Below are positions 50,832-61,685 of a DNA stretch of 64,000 nt, in pieces; position 1 is the stretch's first letter; each line of letters begins with the position of its first letter. A program made the translations under genes and the position numbers. A model generated the notes under the pieces. It was given only the letters and a program-made list of their open reading frames with translations, was not told the origin of the DNA and ran no database searches. The stretch is from Syntrophaceae bacterium (GTDB lineage Bacteria; Desulfobacterota; Syntrophia; Syntrophales; PHBD01): NCBI GenBank assembly GCA_013177825.1, contig JABLXX010000005.1, forward strand, positions 62,001-126,000, given 5' to 3'.

Positions 50832-51224
50832 TTACACGCGCCGCCTCTTTGGCGGACGGCATCCGTTATGTGGAATCGGGGTAACGTCTCTGATCAGGCT
50901 GATGTTCAGGCCGGCAACCTGGAGCGCCCTCAGGGCCGACTCCCGCCCCGCACCGGGCCCACGCACATACACCTGAACGGTTCTCATCCCGTGTTCCTTG
51001 GCCTTTTTGACCGCATCCTCCGCAGCCATTTGCGCCGCGAAGGGAGTGCTCTTCCGGGAGCCCTTGAAACCCTGTACTCCCGCAGAGGACCACGCGATCA
51101 CGTTCCCGCTGAGGTCCGTAATGGTGATGATCGTGTTGTTGAACGTCGACTGGATATGGGCAACCCCTTCCGCGATGTTCTTTTTTTCCTTTTTCTTGCC
51201 CGTCTTTCGCGCTGGCCTAGCCAT
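50832..51224 (-). CDS. rpsK: 30S ribosomal protein S11
   Basis: 130 residues. [38 protein letters not shown] and the basic end [12 protein letters not shown] are diagnostic. It sits on the platform by the E site. 24 bp after rpsM. Confidence 0.98.
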   Translation of the reverse strand: MARPARKTGKKKEKKNIAEGVAHIQSTFNNTIITITDLSGNVIAWSSAGVQGFKGSRKSTPFAAQMAAEDAVKKAKEHGMRTVQVYVRGPGAGRESALRALQVAGLNISLIRDVTPIPHNGCRPPKRRRV

Positions 51225-51248
51225 GATTCCTCCGTGAGCGCTTCGTCT

Positions 51249-51617
51249 CTACTTCTTCTTGGCTCCGACACCCCGCCTGGGACCCTTCCGGCTCCGTGCG
51301 TTGGTTCGGGTACGCTGCCCCCGTACGGGCAGTCCTTTCCTGTGCCTCAGACCGCGGTAGGAACCCAGATCCATCAGCCGCTTGATGGCCATGGATATAT
51401 CCCGCCGAAGATCCCCCTCCACCTTGTGATCCCGGTCGATGATATTCCGGATGGCGGTAATCTCCGCATCTGCAAGGACATCCGTCTTGGTCTCTGGAGC
51501 AATCCCCGCTTCCTTGAGGATCTGCAGGGACTTCGTCCGACCGATGCCGTAGATGTAGGTCAGGGCGATCTCCATCCGCTTGTTTTTCGGCAAATCCACT
51601 CCGGCAATGCGCGCCAC
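51249..51617 (-). CDS. rpsM: 30S ribosomal protein S13
   Basis: 122 residues. [28 protein letters not shown] and the basic C-terminal tail [17 protein letters not shown], which contacts P-site tRNA, are typical. It follows rpmJ by 20 bp, opening the alpha part of the superoperon. Confidence 0.98.
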   Translation of the reverse strand: MARIAGVDLPKNKRMEIALTYIYGIGRTKSLQILKEAGIAPETKTDVLADAEITAIRNIIDRDHKVEGDLRRDISMAIKRLMDLGSYRGLRHRKGLPVRGQRTRTNARSRKGPRRGVGAKKK

Positions 51618-51637
51618 TGAAAACCTCCTGGTACGAA

Positions 51638-51751
51638 TTATCCCTGACGCTGCTTATGCTTCGGATTCTCACAGATGACCCTGAGCACGCCACGCCTCTT
51701 GACGATCTTGCATTTATCACAGATTTTCTTCACGGAAGACCGTACTTTCAC
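51638..51751 (-). CDS. rpmJ: 50S ribosomal protein L36
   Basis: 37 codons starting at GTG 51751: [20 protein letters not shown], then [16 protein letters not shown]. Cys11, Cys14, Cys27 and His32 form the zinc site of the C+ type. It lies between infA (64 bp) and rpsM, as usual. A purely cysteine-containing copy next to a Zur operon in the same window means no zinc-free paralogue is seen here. Confidence 0.97.
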   Translation of the reverse strand: MKVRSSVKKICDKCKIVKRRGVLRVICENPKHKQRQG

Positions 51752-51815
51752 GACACTCCCTCCCTGCTTTCAGGTTCCCCGACCTCTGATCGATCCGGGG
51801 AGATCCGTTGGCCTC

Positions 51816-52034
51816 TCATTTTGCCCGATATATGATCCTGCCCCGGGTCAGGTCATACGGAGACAGCTCCACAGTAACCCGGTCCCCAGGCAGAATCTTG
51901 ATAAAATGCATCCGCATTTTTCCTGAAATGTGAGCCAGGACGCGGTGGCCGTTTTCCAGCTCCACCCGAAACATGGCATTCGGCAGCGGTTCAACGACCC
52001 TGCCTTCTACCTCAATGGGTTCTTCCTTTGCCAT
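51816..52034 (-). CDS. infA: Translation initiation factor IF-1
   Basis: 72-residue OB-fold protein: [39 protein letters not shown] and [10 protein letters not shown]. It binds the 30S A site during initiation. Between map (45 bp) and rpmJ, the common order in the spc-alpha junction. Confidence 0.98.
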   Translation of the reverse strand: MAKEEPIEVEGRVVEPLPNAMFRVELENGHRVLAHISGKMRMHFIKILPGDRVTVELSPYDLTRGRIIYRAK

Positions 52035-52079
52035 GGCTTCGTATCGGCTCCCTCAAATCCTCTGCTGAAGATTCTGTTC

Positions 52080-52829
52080 TCAATGAAGGCGGCTCAGGAT
52101 TACGGGACCGTTTTTTGTGATGGCGATGGAGTGCTCGAAGTGAGCGGACAGCCTTCCATCGGCCGTCACAACCGTCCATCCGTCTTCCATCACCCGAACC
52201 CGCCATCCCCCCTGGTTGACCATGGGTTCAATGGCAAGCACCATTCCCGCCTTCAACTCGATTCCGCGCTTCTCTATTCCGTAGTTCGGAATCTGGGGTT
52301 CCTCGTGAAGCGTCTTGCCGATTCCATGACCGACGAAATCCCTTACGACGGAAAACCCCGCATTCTCAACATGTCTCTGGATGGCCGAGGAAATATCACC
52401 CAGTCGCTGACCGCCCCTCGCCTGTTCAATCCCTTTGTAGAGGCATTCTTCGGTAACGCGGATCAGCCTTTTTGCTTCTTCGGAAACTTCACCCACAGGA
52501 ACCGTGATGGCGGCATCCCCATAGTATCCCTGGTACAGGGCTCCAAAGTCCAGCCCGACGATATCCCCGTCCTTGAGAACCCGGTCAGACGGCATCCCGT
52601 GGACGACTTCTGCATTCACGGAGGCGCACAGCGAAAAAGGGTAACCCCTGTATCCCTTGAAAGCGGGCTTCGCACCTTTTTTCCTGGCCAGCATTTCCGA
52701 GTGCCGGTCCAGATCCCGGGTCGTAATCCCCGGTTCCACCATCTCTTCCAGTTCGCCGAGGATTTCCGCCACAATTTGATTGGCGGTGCGAATCGTTTCT
52801 ATCTCTGCCGGCGATTTCAAGATAACCAT
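52080..52829 (-). CDS. map: Methionine aminopeptidase, type I
   Basis: 249 residues; removes the N-terminal Met of nascent proteins. Metal ligands lie in GLDFGALYQGYYGDAA (two Asp), HGIGKTLHEEP (His) and LAIEPMVNQG (Glu), with a final Glu in EHSIAIT. It follows secY by 24 bp. Confidence 0.97.
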   Translation of the reverse strand: MVILKSPAEIETIRTANQIVAEILGELEEMVEPGITTRDLDRHSEMLARKKGAKPAFKGYRGYPFSLCASVNAEVVHGMPSDRVLKDGDIVGLDFGALYQGYYGDAAITVPVGEVSEEAKRLIRVTEECLYKGIEQARGGQRLGDISSAIQRHVENAGFSVVRDFVGHGIGKTLHEEPQIPNYGIEKRGIELKAGMVLAIEPMVNQGGWRVRVMEDGWTVVTADGRLSAHFEHSIAITKNGPVILSRLH

Positions 52830-52853
52830 AACAGCCGTCTGGGCTTTCCGGTC

Positions 52854-54161
52854 TCAACGCCGCTTGGCCAGGCGGCCTTTTTTGAGGAATCCTTCGTACT
52901 GCCTCGTCAAAAGATGCGTTTCAATCTGGCCGGCCGTATCCAGGGCAACTCCCACGACGATCAGCAGCGCCGTGCCTCCGAAATAAAAAGGAACGTTGAA
53001 ATTGCTGATCAGAATACTCGGCAGTACGCATACCGCGGACACGTAAATCGCGCCCCCGAAGGTCAACCTCGACAGCACGGCGTCGATATACTCGGCAGTC
53101 TTTTTCCCCGGCCTGATTCCGGGAATGTAACCGCCATACTTCTTAATATTATCAGCGACATCGACTGGATTAAAAACCACCGCCGTATAGAAATAGCAGA
53201 AGAAAACGATAAATCCGATGTACAGGAGTTCATAAGCCATTCTTCCCGGAACCAAGGCGTCGGAAACGACCTTCATCCACGGGTGGGCAATGAAGTTTGC
53301 CAGCGTCGCCGGGAACATGATGATGGAGGACGCAAAAATCGGCGGAATGACGCCTGCCGTGTTGACCTTGAGAGGCAGGTGCGTTGTCTGGCCTCCGTAT
53401 ACTTTTCTTCCCACAACCCGCTTCGCATACTGGATCGGGATTCGCCGCTGCGCACTCTCCACGAATACGATCACACCGACCACACCGACCATCAGGATGA
53501 TCAGGAGGATAATGAAGAAAATTCCCATTTCACCGCTGGACATCAGTCGGAACGTGTTGAAGATCGCCGCTGGAGCCCGGCAGACAATTCCGGCAAAAAT
53601 GATCAGTGAAATCCCGTTTCCGATACCCCTCTCCGTAATCTGCTCCCCCAGCCACATGATGAATGCCGTTCCTGCAGTAAGAGTGATCATGGTCATGAGT
53701 CGGAATCCCCAGCCCGGATCTAGAACGATCGAGGCACCGGTGGGGCCGGCCATGTTCTCGAGTCCCACCGCAATTCCGAAGCCCTGGATGATACTCAGCA
53801 GGACCGTCCCGTAACGGGTGTACTGGGTGATTTTCCTTCTTCCCGCTTCCCCCTCCTTGGAGAGCCTCTCCAGATGAGGAATGGCGATCGTCAAAAGTTG
53901 CAATATGATGGAGGAACTGATGTAGGGCATGATGCCCAGCGAGAAAACGGAAAAGTTACTCAGTGCTCCTCCCGCAAACATGTCAAAGAGCCCCAGGAGG
54001 GATCCCTTGGCGTGCTCAAAAAACGCGGCCAGCGCCACGGAATCGATCCCCGGGGTCGGGACATGGGCTCCGATCCGGTAAACCGACAACAGCAAAAGGC
54101 TGATCAGAATCCTTTTCTGTAGTTCCGGGATCTTCGGGATGTTTGAAAACCCGCCTAACAA
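52854..54161 (-). CDS. secY: Protein translocase subunit SecY
   Basis: 435 residues with ten hydrophobic segments forming the Sec channel. The N-terminal IPELQKRILISLLLLSVYRI, LGIMPYISSSIILQLL, the cytosolic loop RRIPIQYAKRVVGRKVYGGQ and LPLKVNTAGVIPPIFASSI are diagnostic. It is 2 bp after rplO in the spc part. Confidence 0.98.
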   Translation of the reverse strand: MLGGFSNIPKIPELQKRILISLLLLSVYRIGAHVPTPGIDSVALAAFFEHAKGSLLGLFDMFAGGALSNFSVFSLGIMPYISSSIILQLLTIAIPHLERLSKEGEAGRRKITQYTRYGTVLLSIIQGFGIAVGLENMAGPTGASIVLDPGWGFRLMTMITLTAGTAFIMWLGEQITERGIGNGISLIIFAGIVCRAPAAIFNTFRLMSSGEMGIFFIILLIILMVGVVGVIVFVESAQRRIPIQYAKRVVGRKVYGGQTTHLPLKVNTAGVIPPIFASSIIMFPATLANFIAHPWMKVVSDALVPGRMAYELLYIGFIVFFCYFYTAVVFNPVDVADNIKKYGGYIPGIRPGKKTAEYIDAVLSRLTFGGAIYVSAVCVLPSILISNFNVPFYFGGTALLIVVGVALDTAGQIETHLLTRQYEGFLKKGRLAKRR

Positions 54162-54163
54162 GT

Positions 54164-54607
54164 TCAGGCCCCCTCGACCACAGAGCCGCCGGCAGCCTGA
54201 ATTTTCTCCCGGGCCCCCCGGCTGACCATCTCAAGCTTCACAGACAGAGGCCGGTCAAGCAGCCCTTTGCCCAAGACCTTGACACCGTCCCCGAGGCGAC
54301 GGACAAGCCCGCTCTGAACCAGCAGCGTCTCGTCGACGACGGTTCCTTCCGGGAATCGGTTCAACTGGCTGATATTGATAATGGCAATGTCCTTGCGAAA
54401 CGGATTGCGGAATCCTCTTTTGGGAAGCCTGCGGTACAGAGGCATCTGCCCGCCTTCAAATCCCGGATTCCGGCTGCTCCCGGAGCGCGCATTCTGCCCC
54501 TTGTGGCCGCGGCATGACGTTCCTCCATGGCCGGACCCTTCCCCCCGGCCGACGCGTTTCTTTTTCTTTCGCGAGCCTTCGGCAGGCTTTAATGATCCCA
54601 GATTCAT
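54164..54607 (-). CDS. rplO: 50S ribosomal protein L15
   Basis: 147 residues. The Gly/Arg-rich N-terminal extension ([20 protein letters not shown]) and [18 protein letters not shown] are characteristic. Its ATG overlaps the rpmD stop by one base. Confidence 0.98.
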   Translation of the reverse strand: MNLGSLKPAEGSRKKKKRVGRGEGSGHGGTSCRGHKGQNARSGSSRNPGFEGGQMPLYRRLPKRGFRNPFRKDIAIINISQLNRFPEGTVVDETLLVQSGLVRRLGDGVKVLGKGLLDRPLSVKLEMVSRGAREKIQAAGGSVVEGA

Positions 54608-54801
54608 CAGCTTCGGACCTCGATTTCTTCCACCGCCACCAGGTGGATGACCTTCTGTACCATTCCACGAATCGCCGGCGTATCTTCCAGGATAACGGCC
54701 CGATTGATCTTTCCCAGCCCCATCCCTTTAAGAACTTTTCGATGAGCCTCCGGCCGGCCGATATAGCTTTTCACCTGTGTGATTTTCAGTTTCTTCTCCA
54801 C
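54607..54801 (-). CDS. rpmD: 50S ribosomal protein L30
   Basis: 64 residues from the GTG at 54801 ([19 protein letters not shown]); an ATG 45 bp upstream would overlap rpsE and add 15 atypical residues. LGLGKINR-type motif (here [20 protein letters not shown]) and a conserved end. It lies 19 bp after rpsE. Confidence 0.93.
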   Translation of the reverse strand: MEKKLKITQVKSYIGRPEAHRKVLKGMGLGKINRAVILEDTPAIRGMVQKVIHLVAVEEIEVRS

Positions 54802-54820
54802 GACCGCACCCCCCGGATTA

Positions 54821-55336
54821 TCAGGATTTTCCTCGCAGGGCCGCAATATCCTCCGGCCGCCGCAACTGGGAAAGGCCCTCCAGTGTGGCCTTCACCAGAT
54901 TGTGCGGGTTATGGGACCCCAGGCATTTCGTCAATATGTTATGAACACCGGCGCATTCAAGGACGGCTCGGACGGCTCCACCGGCAATCAATCCTGTTCC
55001 TTGAGAGGCCGGCTTCAGGAGAACTCTTCCGGCTCCATATTCCCCGATCACCTCGTAGGGAATGGTCCCCTGGATAACGGCAACGGGAGCCATGTTTTTC
55101 TTGGCCTGCTCCATTCCCTTGCGAATCGCTTCCGGTACTTCGTGCGCCTTCCCCAGGCCGGCTCCCACCGAACCCTTTCCATCACCGACGACGACGATGG
55201 CACTGAAGCGGAATCTTCTTCCGCCCTTGACGACTTTTGCCGTGCGGTTGATGGTGATGACGCGGTCGAGGAGCTCCGACTCCTCCATCCCTCTCTTTTC
55301 CAAGGATCCCTTCCTTCCTTCAAACTCTCGGCTCAT
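54821..55336 (-). CDS. rpsE: 30S ribosomal protein S5
   Basis: 171 residues from ATG 55336. [35 protein letters not shown] and [16 protein letters not shown] are typical; the first contains loop residues where decoding-fidelity mutations occur in E. coli. One base after rplR. Confidence 0.98.
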   Translation of the reverse strand: MSREFEGRKGSLEKRGMEESELLDRVITINRTAKVVKGGRRFRFSAIVVVGDGKGSVGAGLGKAHEVPEAIRKGMEQAKKNMAPVAVIQGTIPYEVIGEYGAGRVLLKPASQGTGLIAGGAVRAVLECAGVHNILTKCLGSHNPHNLVKATLEGLSQLRRPEDIAALRGKS

Positions 55337-55337
55337 A

Positions 55338-55703
55338 TTAGAAATCCAGACCGGCATCTCGTGCCGCATCGGCCAAGGCTTTCACCCGGCCATGAAAGAG
55401 ATAAGCTCCCCTATCGAATATGACCTGCCGGACCCCCAGATCCATCAGACGGCTCGCCACAAGCTTGCCGACCTCCCTGGCTGCGTCCTGCTTGTTCAGG
55501 TCCGTCACGCGGCCTCGAAGATCCGTATGAAGCGTGGATGCTTCAACCAGCGTTCTACCTTCCTGATCATTGATGGCCTGTACATAAATGTGCTTCGAAC
55601 TGCGGAAAACCGAAAGCCGTGGCCTGGCACCCGTGCCGAAGATCTTGCCCCGCACTCTCTTCTTCCGCTTATCCCTGACCCGCTGAATCCTCTTGGACGA
55701 CAA
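55338..55703 (-). CDS. rplR: 50S ribosomal protein L18
   Basis: 121 residues. [33 protein letters not shown] and the C-terminal [20 protein letters not shown] match L18, a 5S rRNA binder. 35 bp after rplF. Confidence 0.98.
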   Translation of the reverse strand: MSSKRIQRVRDKRKKRVRGKIFGTGARPRLSVFRSSKHIYVQAINDQEGRTLVEASTLHTDLRGRVTDLNKQDAAREVGKLVASRLMDLGVRQVIFDRGAYLFHGRVKALADAARDAGLDF

Positions 55704-55738
55704 TGGTTCACCTCTCTGTCGCGGCGCCTCGGCGTTTT

Positions 55739-56284
55739 TTACTTGGAGCCGATGGATTTCCCAACTTTCCTTCGCACGGCCTCTCCCGTATACCGGATCC
55801 CTTTCCCTTTGTAGGGCTCTGGCTTTCGAAGCGACCGGATCTCGGCGGCCACGCGGCCTACCAACTGCTTGTCAATACCCGTGACAAGCAGGTTCACCTG
55901 CTTGTCAATTTTTACGTTTACCCCTTCCGGAATGGCGTATTCCACAGGGCTGGAGTAGCCGACAATGAGTTTCAGCCGGTTGTTTTCAACCAGCTCGGCC
56001 CGATAACCGACACCCGCGATCTCCAGGCCCTTTGCAAATCCGGTGCTGACTCCCGTCACCATGTTGGCAACGAGGGTTCTCGTCAATCCGTGAAAGGATC
56101 GATCGAAACGGTTGTCTGTGTTTCGCTGGATCGTGACTTGCTTGCTCTCCACGACCATCTGAATCCCTTTGGGAATCGACGCTGAAAGGACCCCCTTCGG
56201 GCCCTCCACCCGGACGGCATCTCCCTCTTGATGAACCTTGACCCCGTCGGGGAGCGCTATCGGTTTCTTACCAATCCTGGACAT
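55739..56284 (-). CDS. rplF: 50S ribosomal protein L6
   Basis: 181 residues with the two L6 repeats: MSRIGKKPIALPDGVKV at the start, GYRAELVENNRLKLIVGYS and the end PEPYKGKGIRYTGEAVRRK. Sits near the factor-binding site. 36 bp after rpsH. Confidence 0.98.
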   Translation of the reverse strand: MSRIGKKPIALPDGVKVHQEGDAVRVEGPKGVLSASIPKGIQMVVESKQVTIQRNTDNRFDRSFHGLTRTLVANMVTGVSTGFAKGLEIAGVGYRAELVENNRLKLIVGYSSPVEYAIPEGVNVKIDKQVNLLVTGIDKQLVGRVAAEIRSLRKPEPYKGKGIRYTGEAVRRKVGKSIGSK

Positions 56285-56320
56285 GGAATCCGTTCTCCTG
56301 CACCTTAGCTTTCTGCTTCG

Positions 56321-56722
56321 TTACCAAACGCTGCAGATGACCTCGCCACCCACGTTCTGTTCCCTCGCCTCCCGGTCTGTCATAACGCCCTTGGACGTGG
56401 ACAGAATGGCGATGCCATAGCCGTTCAGAACCTTCGGAATTTTTTCACAACCCACGTAAACCCTTCTGCCTGGCTTGCTTACCCGCTGAATTCCGGTGAT
56501 GACCGTTTTTCTGGGATCGGGATACCGGAGATAAACCCGAAGGAACTCCATCCCGTCGCTGTCCTTCTTCACATCGAATCCACCGATGAATCCGGACCGC
56601 TTCAACACCTTCGCAATATCCAGGTTGATCCGGCTTAACCGGACATCAACACTCTTGAAATGTACCCGGTTGGCATTTCTGATCCGGGTTAGCATATCCG
56701 CAATCGGATCCGTCATCCCCAT
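56321..56722 (-). CDS. rpsH: 30S ribosomal protein S8
   Basis: 133 residues from ATG 56722, eight nt after GAGGAG; an ATG two codons later is possible. [17 protein letters not shown] and the end [20 protein letters not shown] are diagnostic. S8 represses the spc genes in E. coli by binding its own mRNA. 24 bp after rpsN. Confidence 0.97.
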   Translation of the reverse strand: MGMTDPIADMLTRIRNANRVHFKSVDVRLSRINLDIAKVLKRSGFIGGFDVKKDSDGMEFLRVYLRYPDPRKTVITGIQRVSKPGRRVYVGCEKIPKVLNGYGIAILSTSKGVMTDREAREQNVGGEVICSVW

Positions 56723-56746
56723 CGTGAAGACTCCTCGAATATTTCG

Positions 56747-56932
56747 TTACCAACTGGATTTGATCACGCCCGGTACATCCCCTTTAAGGGACAGATTCCG
56801 GAGACAAATCCTGCACATGTCGAATTTGCGGTAGTACGCCCGCGGCCTTCCGCAAATGGGACAACGGTTATACTGCCGAACCGAGAATTTCAACTTCCGT
56901 TTTGCCTTGGCAAGCAGGGACTTCTTCGCCAC
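56747..56932 (-). CDS. rpsN: 30S ribosomal protein S14, zinc-binding short form
   Basis: 61 residues from a GTG start (56932). [19 protein letters not shown] then CPIC and CRIC, the zinc knuckle of the short type Z S14, not the ~100-residue zinc-free form. [19 protein letters not shown] is typical. 34 bp after rplE. Confidence 0.97.
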   Translation of the reverse strand: MAKKSLLAKAKRKLKFSVRQYNRCPICGRPRAYYRKFDMCRICLRNLSLKGDVPGVIKSSW

Positions 56933-56966
56933 GCCCGATCCTCCCGAACTCCTCTTTTTGTTTCTC

Positions 56967-57506
56967 TCAGTTTCTGAAGGGCATCCCCATGAGCTTCAAC
57001 AGGTATCTTGCTTCATCGTCCGACCTGGCGCTCGTCACGATCACGACATTCATCCCCTTGATCTTGTCGATCTTGTCGTAATCGATTTCCGGGAAAATAA
57101 TCTGCTCTTTCAGCCCCATCGCAAAGTTCCCTCTCCCGTCGAAGGACTTCTGTGAAATCCCGCGGAAGTCACGGACCCTGGGAAGCGCTACATTGACAAG
57201 CCGGTCGTAGAATTCATACATCCGCTCGCTTCGGAGGGTTACACAGCAGCCAATGGACATCCCCTGCCTCAATTTGAAGGTGGCAATGGATTTCTTGGCT
57301 TTTGTGATGATGGGCTTCTGACCGGTGATGAGGGCAATCTCCGCGGCTGCGCTTTCCAAGATCTTCACGTTCTGGATCGCTTCTCCCAGTCCCATGTTGA
57401 TAACGATCTTTTCAATCCGCGGAACCTGCATCTTGTTCCGGTACCCGAACTCCTTCATCAGAGCCGGGATCACTTCCTTTTCGTAATATGCCTTCAGTCT
57501 TGCCAT
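56967..57506 (-). CDS. rplE: 50S ribosomal protein L5
   Basis: 179 residues from ATG 57506 ([20 protein letters not shown]); an ATG two codons upstream is also possible. [35 protein letters not shown] and [19 protein letters not shown] are diagnostic. It binds 5S rRNA and contacts S13 across the subunit interface. Confidence 0.97.
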   Translation of the reverse strand: MARLKAYYEKEVIPALMKEFGYRNKMQVPRIEKIVINMGLGEAIQNVKILESAAAEIALITGQKPIITKAKKSIATFKLRQGMSIGCCVTLRSERMYEFYDRLVNVALPRVRDFRGISQKSFDGRGNFAMGLKEQIIFPEIDYDKIDKIKGMNVVIVTSARSDDEARYLLKLMGMPFRN

Positions 57507-57516
57507 CGCCATGACC

Positions 57517-57837
57517 CTATGCATCCAATATTTCTCGGCATTTTCGGCAGATGCGGACCTTCTTTCCATCCTCCAGGACCTGGTGTCCGATTCGGACACC
57601 CGTGTTGCATTTGCTGCAGAGAAGCATCACGTTGGAGGCATGGATGGAACTCTCCTTCTCTAGAATTCCGCCCTTGCCCTTCGCATCCGGTCTCTTGTGT
57701 CTTTTGACGACATTTACTTTCTCAACAACGACCCGGCTTTTTTCACCGACCGTCTTGAGGATTTTGCCGGTCTTGCCTTTTTCCTTGCCGGCAATGACCT
57801 TCACCATGTCGCCCTTCTTCAACAACATATCATGCAT
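57517..57837 (-). CDS. rplX: 50S ribosomal protein L24
   Basis: 106 residues. The KOW motif is at [39 protein letters not shown] and the Cys-containing end ([14 protein letters not shown]) are seen, the latter giving a likely zinc site. Early 23S assembly initiator. 34 bp after rplN. Confidence 0.97.
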   Translation of the reverse strand: MHDMLLKKGDMVKVIAGKEKGKTGKILKTVGEKSRVVVEKVNVVKRHKRPDAKGKGGILEKESSIHASNVMLLCSKCNTGVRIGHQVLEDGKKVRICRKCREILDA

Positions 57838-57871
57838 TGATCGATCCCCAGAATTTACATGCGGAGCCGGT

Positions 57872-58240
57872 TCAGAGAACTTCCGGAGCCAGTGAGATGA
57901 TCTTCATGAACTGTTTGGCCCTGAGTTCCCGCGCCACAGGTCCGAAAATGCGGGTACCGATGGGCTCCATCTGATTCGAAATCAGGACGGCGGAATTATC
58001 ATCAAATTTCAAATAGGAACCGTCCTGTCGCCGGACCTCCTTCACGGTCCTCACCACCACCGCTTTCATCACATCGCCCTTCTTCACCTTGGAGTTCGGA
58101 AGGGCTTCTTTTACCGAGACGACGATGACATCCCCCACCCGGGCATATCTTCTCCTCGAGCCTCCAAGCACCTTAACACAGGCAACCTTTTTGGCTCCCG
58201 AATTATCGGCGACATTGAGGATTGTCTGCATCTGAATCAT
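57872..58240 (-). CDS. rplN: 50S ribosomal protein L14
   Basis: 122 residues, the standard length. [35 protein letters not shown] and [13 protein letters not shown] are diagnostic. Forms an intersubunit bridge. 44 bp after rpsQ. Confidence 0.98.
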   Translation of the reverse strand: MIQMQTILNVADNSGAKKVACVKVLGGSRRRYARVGDVIVVSVKEALPNSKVKKGDVMKAVVVRTVKEVRRQDGSYLKFDDNSAVLISNQMEPIGTRIFGPVARELRAKQFMKIISLAPEVL

Positions 58241-58284
58241 GACTTCACCCCGCTGGACTTCATTCCGCTTCCTGCCGGTCGCAG

Positions 58285-58542
58285 TTACTTGGCTTTCTCA
58301 AGAACTTCCCGCATGCGCCACCGCTTCCTCCGGCTTAATGGCCTGGATTCCACGATCAGTACCCGGTCTCCGATTCCGCATTCATTCTTTTCGTCATGGG
58401 CCATGTACTGGGCATACTTTCGAATGTACTTTTGAAAGACAGGGTGCTTGACCAGCCTTTCGGAACGGACGACGATCGTCTTGTCCATCTTGTTGCTGAC
58501 GACGACCCCCTGAATGGTCCTCTTGTTATCCCGCTCCCCCAT
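58285..58542 (-). CDS. rpsQ: 30S ribosomal protein S17
   Basis: 85-residue OB-fold protein: [38 protein letters not shown] and [17 protein letters not shown]. One base separates it from the rpmC stop. Confidence 0.98.
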   Translation of the reverse strand: MGERDNKRTIQGVVVSNKMDKTIVVRSERLVKHPVFQKYIRKYAQYMAHDEKNECGIGDRVLIVESRPLSRRKRWRMREVLEKAK

Positions 58543-58543
58543 G

Positions 58544-58738
58544 CTATCCGATCGCCTCCTTCTCCCTCAACACCGTCTTGACCCGGGCGATATTCTTCCT
58601 GACGTGTACCAGCGAGGCAGGCGACTCAAGCTGGCCGGCTGCATGACGCATCCGAAGACGGAATTGTTCCTCCCGGAGGTCCTTCTCCTTCTGCTTCAAC
58701 TCGTCAGGCGACAATTCCTTGATCTCTTTATTCTTCAC
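58544..58738 (-). CDS. rpmC: 50S ribosomal protein L29
   Basis: 64 residues, two long helices ([19 protein letters not shown], then [16 protein letters not shown]). It lines the peptide exit. The start overlaps the rplP stop by 11 bp, so both are coupled. Confidence 0.97.
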   Translation of the reverse strand: MKNKEIKELSPDELKQKEKDLREEQFRLRMRHAAGQLESPASLVHVRKNIARVKTVLREKEAIG

Positions 58739-59144
58739 TGGACAACTCCCTTGTCAGGAACCGCGTGCTTATGGGAAGCTTATGGGCTGCAAGCCGGAAT
58801 GCTTCCCGAGCCACTTCACTGGCGACGCCTTCCATTTCGTAGAGCACCGTTCCGGGCTTGACAACCGCCACCCAATCTTCGGGAGCTCCCTTCCCTTTTC
58901 CCATACGGGTTTCCGCAGGCTTCTTTGTAATGGACTTATGCGGGAATATCCGGATCCAGATCTTTCCGCCTCTTTTTACGTGCCGCGTCATAGCGATACG
59001 AGCAGACTCAATCTGGCGGGCTGTTATCCATCCGCATTCGGTAGCCTGAAGACCGAATTCTCCAAAGGCCACGGTGCTTCCGCGCGTTGCCTTTCCCGAC
59101 ATCCGGCCCCGTTGAAGCTTCCTGTATTTTACGCGTTTCGGCAT
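58728..59144 (-). CDS. rplP: 50S ribosomal protein L16
   Basis: 138 residues from ATG 59144 ([19 protein letters not shown]); a start two codons upstream is possible. [20 protein letters not shown] and [19 protein letters not shown] are diagnostic. Near the peptidyl-transferase centre. 82 bp after rpsC. Confidence 0.98.
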   Translation of the reverse strand: MPKRVKYRKLQRGRMSGKATRGSTVAFGEFGLQATECGWITARQIESARIAMTRHVKRGGKIWIRIFPHKSITKKPAETRMGKGKGAPEDWVAVVKPGTVLYEMEGVASEVAREAFRLAAHKLPISTRFLTRELSSEE

Positions 59145-59226
59145 TAACATCGCTATATTCTCCCTGTCCCGCCCGATCTTTTATCTCTTCAGGTTTTCAC
59201 TGCCTTCCCCTGAAGCAACGGGCCCC

Positions 59227-59877
59227 CTATGCCTTTGGCTGTTCTTTCTTTCCCGGCAATACTTCTCCGTTAAAAATCAAGACCTTCACACCGATCTGTC
59301 CATAGGCCGTACGTGCTTCGGCAAAGCCCCAGTCAATATCGGCCCGCAGTGTATGCAGGGGAACCCTTCCTTCCCGGTACCACTCGGAACGAGCCATTTC
59401 CGCTCCCCCGAGCCGTCCGGCGCACATGACGCGAATGCCTTTCGCTCCAAACTTGAGAGCCCCGGTTACGCACTTTTTCATGGCCCGACGGAATGCAACA
59501 CGACGCTCAAGTTGGAGGGCGATATTTTCCGCCACGAGCTGCGCATCCACTTCCGGCTTACGAACTTCCAGAATGTTTACGATCACTTCGCTCTTGGACA
59601 GCTGCTGCAAATCCTTTTTGAGCTTCTCTACTTCCGCGCCCTTCTTGCCGATGATGATACCGGGACGGGCTGCAAAAATATTTACCTTGGCCTTGCTGGC
59701 TGCGCGTTCAATCTCGATCCTCGACACGCCGGCCTGATAGAGTTTCTTCTTCAGGAAGCTCCGGATCCGGATATCCTCGTGAAGGAGGTCATGATAATTC
59801 TTGTCGGCATACCACTGCGAGCGCCATGTCTTGATTCCCCCCAGCCTGAAGCCGATCGGGTTTACCTTCTGCCCCAA
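59227..59877 (-). CDS. rpsC: 30S ribosomal protein S3
   Basis: 216 residues. [19 protein letters not shown] starts the protein, the KH-domain GxxG is in [11 protein letters not shown] and the C-terminal domain has [23 protein letters not shown] sequence (here [20 protein letters not shown]). It forms the mRNA entry tunnel. 19 bp after rplV. Confidence 0.98.
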   Translation of the reverse strand: MGQKVNPIGFRLGGIKTWRSQWYADKNYHDLLHEDIRIRSFLKKKLYQAGVSRIEIERAASKAKVNIFAARPGIIIGKKGAEVEKLKKDLQQLSKSEVIVNILEVRKPEVDAQLVAENIALQLERRVAFRRAMKKCVTGALKFGAKGIRVMCAGRLGGAEMARSEWYREGRVPLHTLRADIDWGFAEARTAYGQIGVKVLIFNGEVLPGKKEQPKA

Positions 59878-59896
59878 CGGGTCACCTCCTTGCTCT

Positions 59897-60229
59897 TTAT
59901 CGCTCGTCCAGGACGACAGTTATATGGCTCATCCGCTTTTTGATTCCGGCCGCCCTGCCCTGGGCTCTCGCCCGCCATCGTTTCAGGGAAGGTCCCTGAT
60001 CCACGAAGATTTTCTTCACGTACAGGACGTTCTCGTCGATGTTCGGGTTCTGCTTGGCATTCGCGAATGCTGACTTGAGAACCTTGTCGACCATGCCGGC
60101 GGCGTTTTTCCGTGCAAACTTCAGGATGTTCCGCGCGTCTTCCACGTTCTTGCCGCGGATCAGATCAACCACCAGCCGCGCTTTTTGCGGCGATATTCGA
60201 ACGTATTTCGCAGATGCCTTCGTTTCCAT
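59897..60229 (-). CDS. rplV: 50S ribosomal protein L22
   Basis: 110 residues. [20 protein letters not shown] and the beta-hairpin/C-terminal part [20 protein letters not shown] are typical; the hairpin lines the exit tunnel. 40 bp after rpsS. Confidence 0.98.
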   Translation of the reverse strand: METKASAKYVRISPQKARLVVDLIRGKNVEDARNILKFARKNAAGMVDKVLKSAFANAKQNPNIDENVLYVKKIFVDQGPSLKRWRARAQGRAAGIKKRMSHITVVLDER

Positions 60230-60269
60230 GTATCGATCACTCCCGACAACCGGCCTCGACCGGCGACGT

Positions 60270-60551
60270 TCACTTCTTCACTTTCGATTTCCGGTCCCCG
60301 GCGTGGTTGAAGAATGTCCGGCTCGGAGCAAACTCACCCAGCTTGTGCCCCACCATGTTCTCCGTCACGAAAACAGGAATGAATTTCTTCCCGTTGTGGA
60401 CGGCGAATGTCTGGCCGATAAACTCGGGCGTGATCGTGGACCGGCGCGACCATGTTTTGATGACCGCCTTGCTTGCCGAAGCTTCAACTTGCCGAACCTT
60501 ACGGATCAGGCTTTCTTCGACGTAGGGACCTTTCTTGATTGAACGTGCCAC
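60270..60551 (-). CDS. rpsS: 30S ribosomal protein S19
   Basis: 93 residues. [39 protein letters not shown] and [19 protein letters not shown] are diagnostic. It binds S13 in the head. 6 bp after rplB. Confidence 0.98.
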   Translation of the reverse strand: MARSIKKGPYVEESLIRKVRQVEASASKAVIKTWSRRSTITPEFIGQTFAVHNGKKFIPVFVTENMVGHKLGEFAPSRTFFNHAGDRKSKVKK

Positions 60552-60557
60552 CGCTCG

Positions 60558-61379
60558 CTAACCCCTTTTCTTGACGATGTACTTATCAGATCGCTTGTTT
60601 TTTCTCGTCTTGTGCCCCTTCGTCGGAATGCCCCAAGGGGTACAGGGATGTCGCCCTCCGGAAGACTTTCCTTCGCCGCCACCCATGGGATGATCGATTG
60701 GATTCATCACCACTCCTCGTGTGTGCGGACGTCGGCCAGCCCATCGGGAACGGCCTGCCTTGCCGATACTGATGTTCTCGTGATCCGTATTCCCAACCTG
60801 CCCTATGGTTGCCCTGCACTCGAGTCTGATTTTTCTGACTTCCCCAGAGGGGAGACGCACCTGCGCATACCCTCCTTCTTTTGCCATCAACTGACCGTAC
60901 GTGCCTGCGGAGCGGATGAGTTGCCCACCCCGACCGATCTTCAACTCGATATTGTGGATCAGGGAACCCAGAGGAATGTTTTTCAGGATAACGGAGTTGC
61001 CCGGCTTGACGTCCGCTTTCTCGCTGCTGACGACCGTGTCTCCCACCTGAAGTTTATCGGGGGCGAGAATGTATCGCTTCTCTCCATCGACATACTTCAG
61101 AAGGGCTATTCGCGAGGAGCGGTTCGGATCATATTCGATGGTTGCCACCTTCGCGGGAATATCCGTTTTATCCCTTCGGAAATCGACCAGCCGATAGCGC
61201 CTCTTATGGCGACCGCCGACATTCCGGCTTGTCATCCGCCCTTTGTTGTTCCTTCCCCCTGTCCTGGGTAGCGGTTTCAGGAGAGACTTATCCGGATCCG
61301 AAGAAGTGATTTCCCGAAAATCCGAGCAGGTCTGGAACCTCCTCCCGGGTGATGTGGGTTTGTATTTGACGATTCCCAT
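60558..61379 (-). CDS. rplB: 50S ribosomal protein L2
   Basis: 273 residues, the usual length. [20 protein letters not shown] at the start and the conserved [20 protein letters not shown] loop, whose His is near the peptidyl-transferase centre, are diagnostic. 18 bp after rplW. Confidence 0.98.
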   Translation of the reverse strand: MGIVKYKPTSPGRRFQTCSDFREITSSDPDKSLLKPLPRTGGRNNKGRMTSRNVGGRHKRRYRLVDFRRDKTDIPAKVATIEYDPNRSSRIALLKYVDGEKRYILAPDKLQVGDTVVSSEKADVKPGNSVILKNIPLGSLIHNIELKIGRGGQLIRSAGTYGQLMAKEGGYAQVRLPSGEVRKIRLECRATIGQVGNTDHENISIGKAGRSRWAGRRPHTRGVVMNPIDHPMGGGEGKSSGGRHPCTPWGIPTKGHKTRKNKRSDKYIVKKRG

Positions 61380-61397
61380 GCTTCCGTTCCTCTCCCC

Positions 61398-61685
61398 TTA
61401 CACCCCTTCGTACAGTTCGATGCGACTGCCCGGGGCCAGAGTAACAACCGCCTTCTTCCAGGATTTCCGCCGGCCCAGGATTTTTCCCGTGCGCTTGCGT
61501 TTTCCCTCGATATTCAGGACATTTACGTTCAGAACCTTCACCTTGAACAATTTCTCGATGGCCTGGGTGATCTCGATCTTGTTTGCCCTCGGATCCACTT
61601 CAAAAACATACTTGTTGGCCTCTTCCTTTGCGACGGTGCTCTTCTCCGTCAGGATGGCCTTCTTGACGATTTCATAGTGTTCCAT
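61398..61685 (-). CDS. rplW: 50S ribosomal protein L23
   Basis: 95 residues. IVKKAILTEKSTVAKEEANK, KIEITQAIEKLFKVKVLNVN and KRKRTGKILGRRKSWKKA are typical. It is the docking site for trigger factor and SRP at the exit tunnel. Its ATG overlaps the rplD stop by one base. Confidence 0.98.
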   Translation of the reverse strand: MEHYEIVKKAILTEKSTVAKEEANKYVFEVDPRANKIEITQAIEKLFKVKVLNVNVLNIEGKRKRTGKILGRRKSWKKAVVTLAPGSRIELYEGV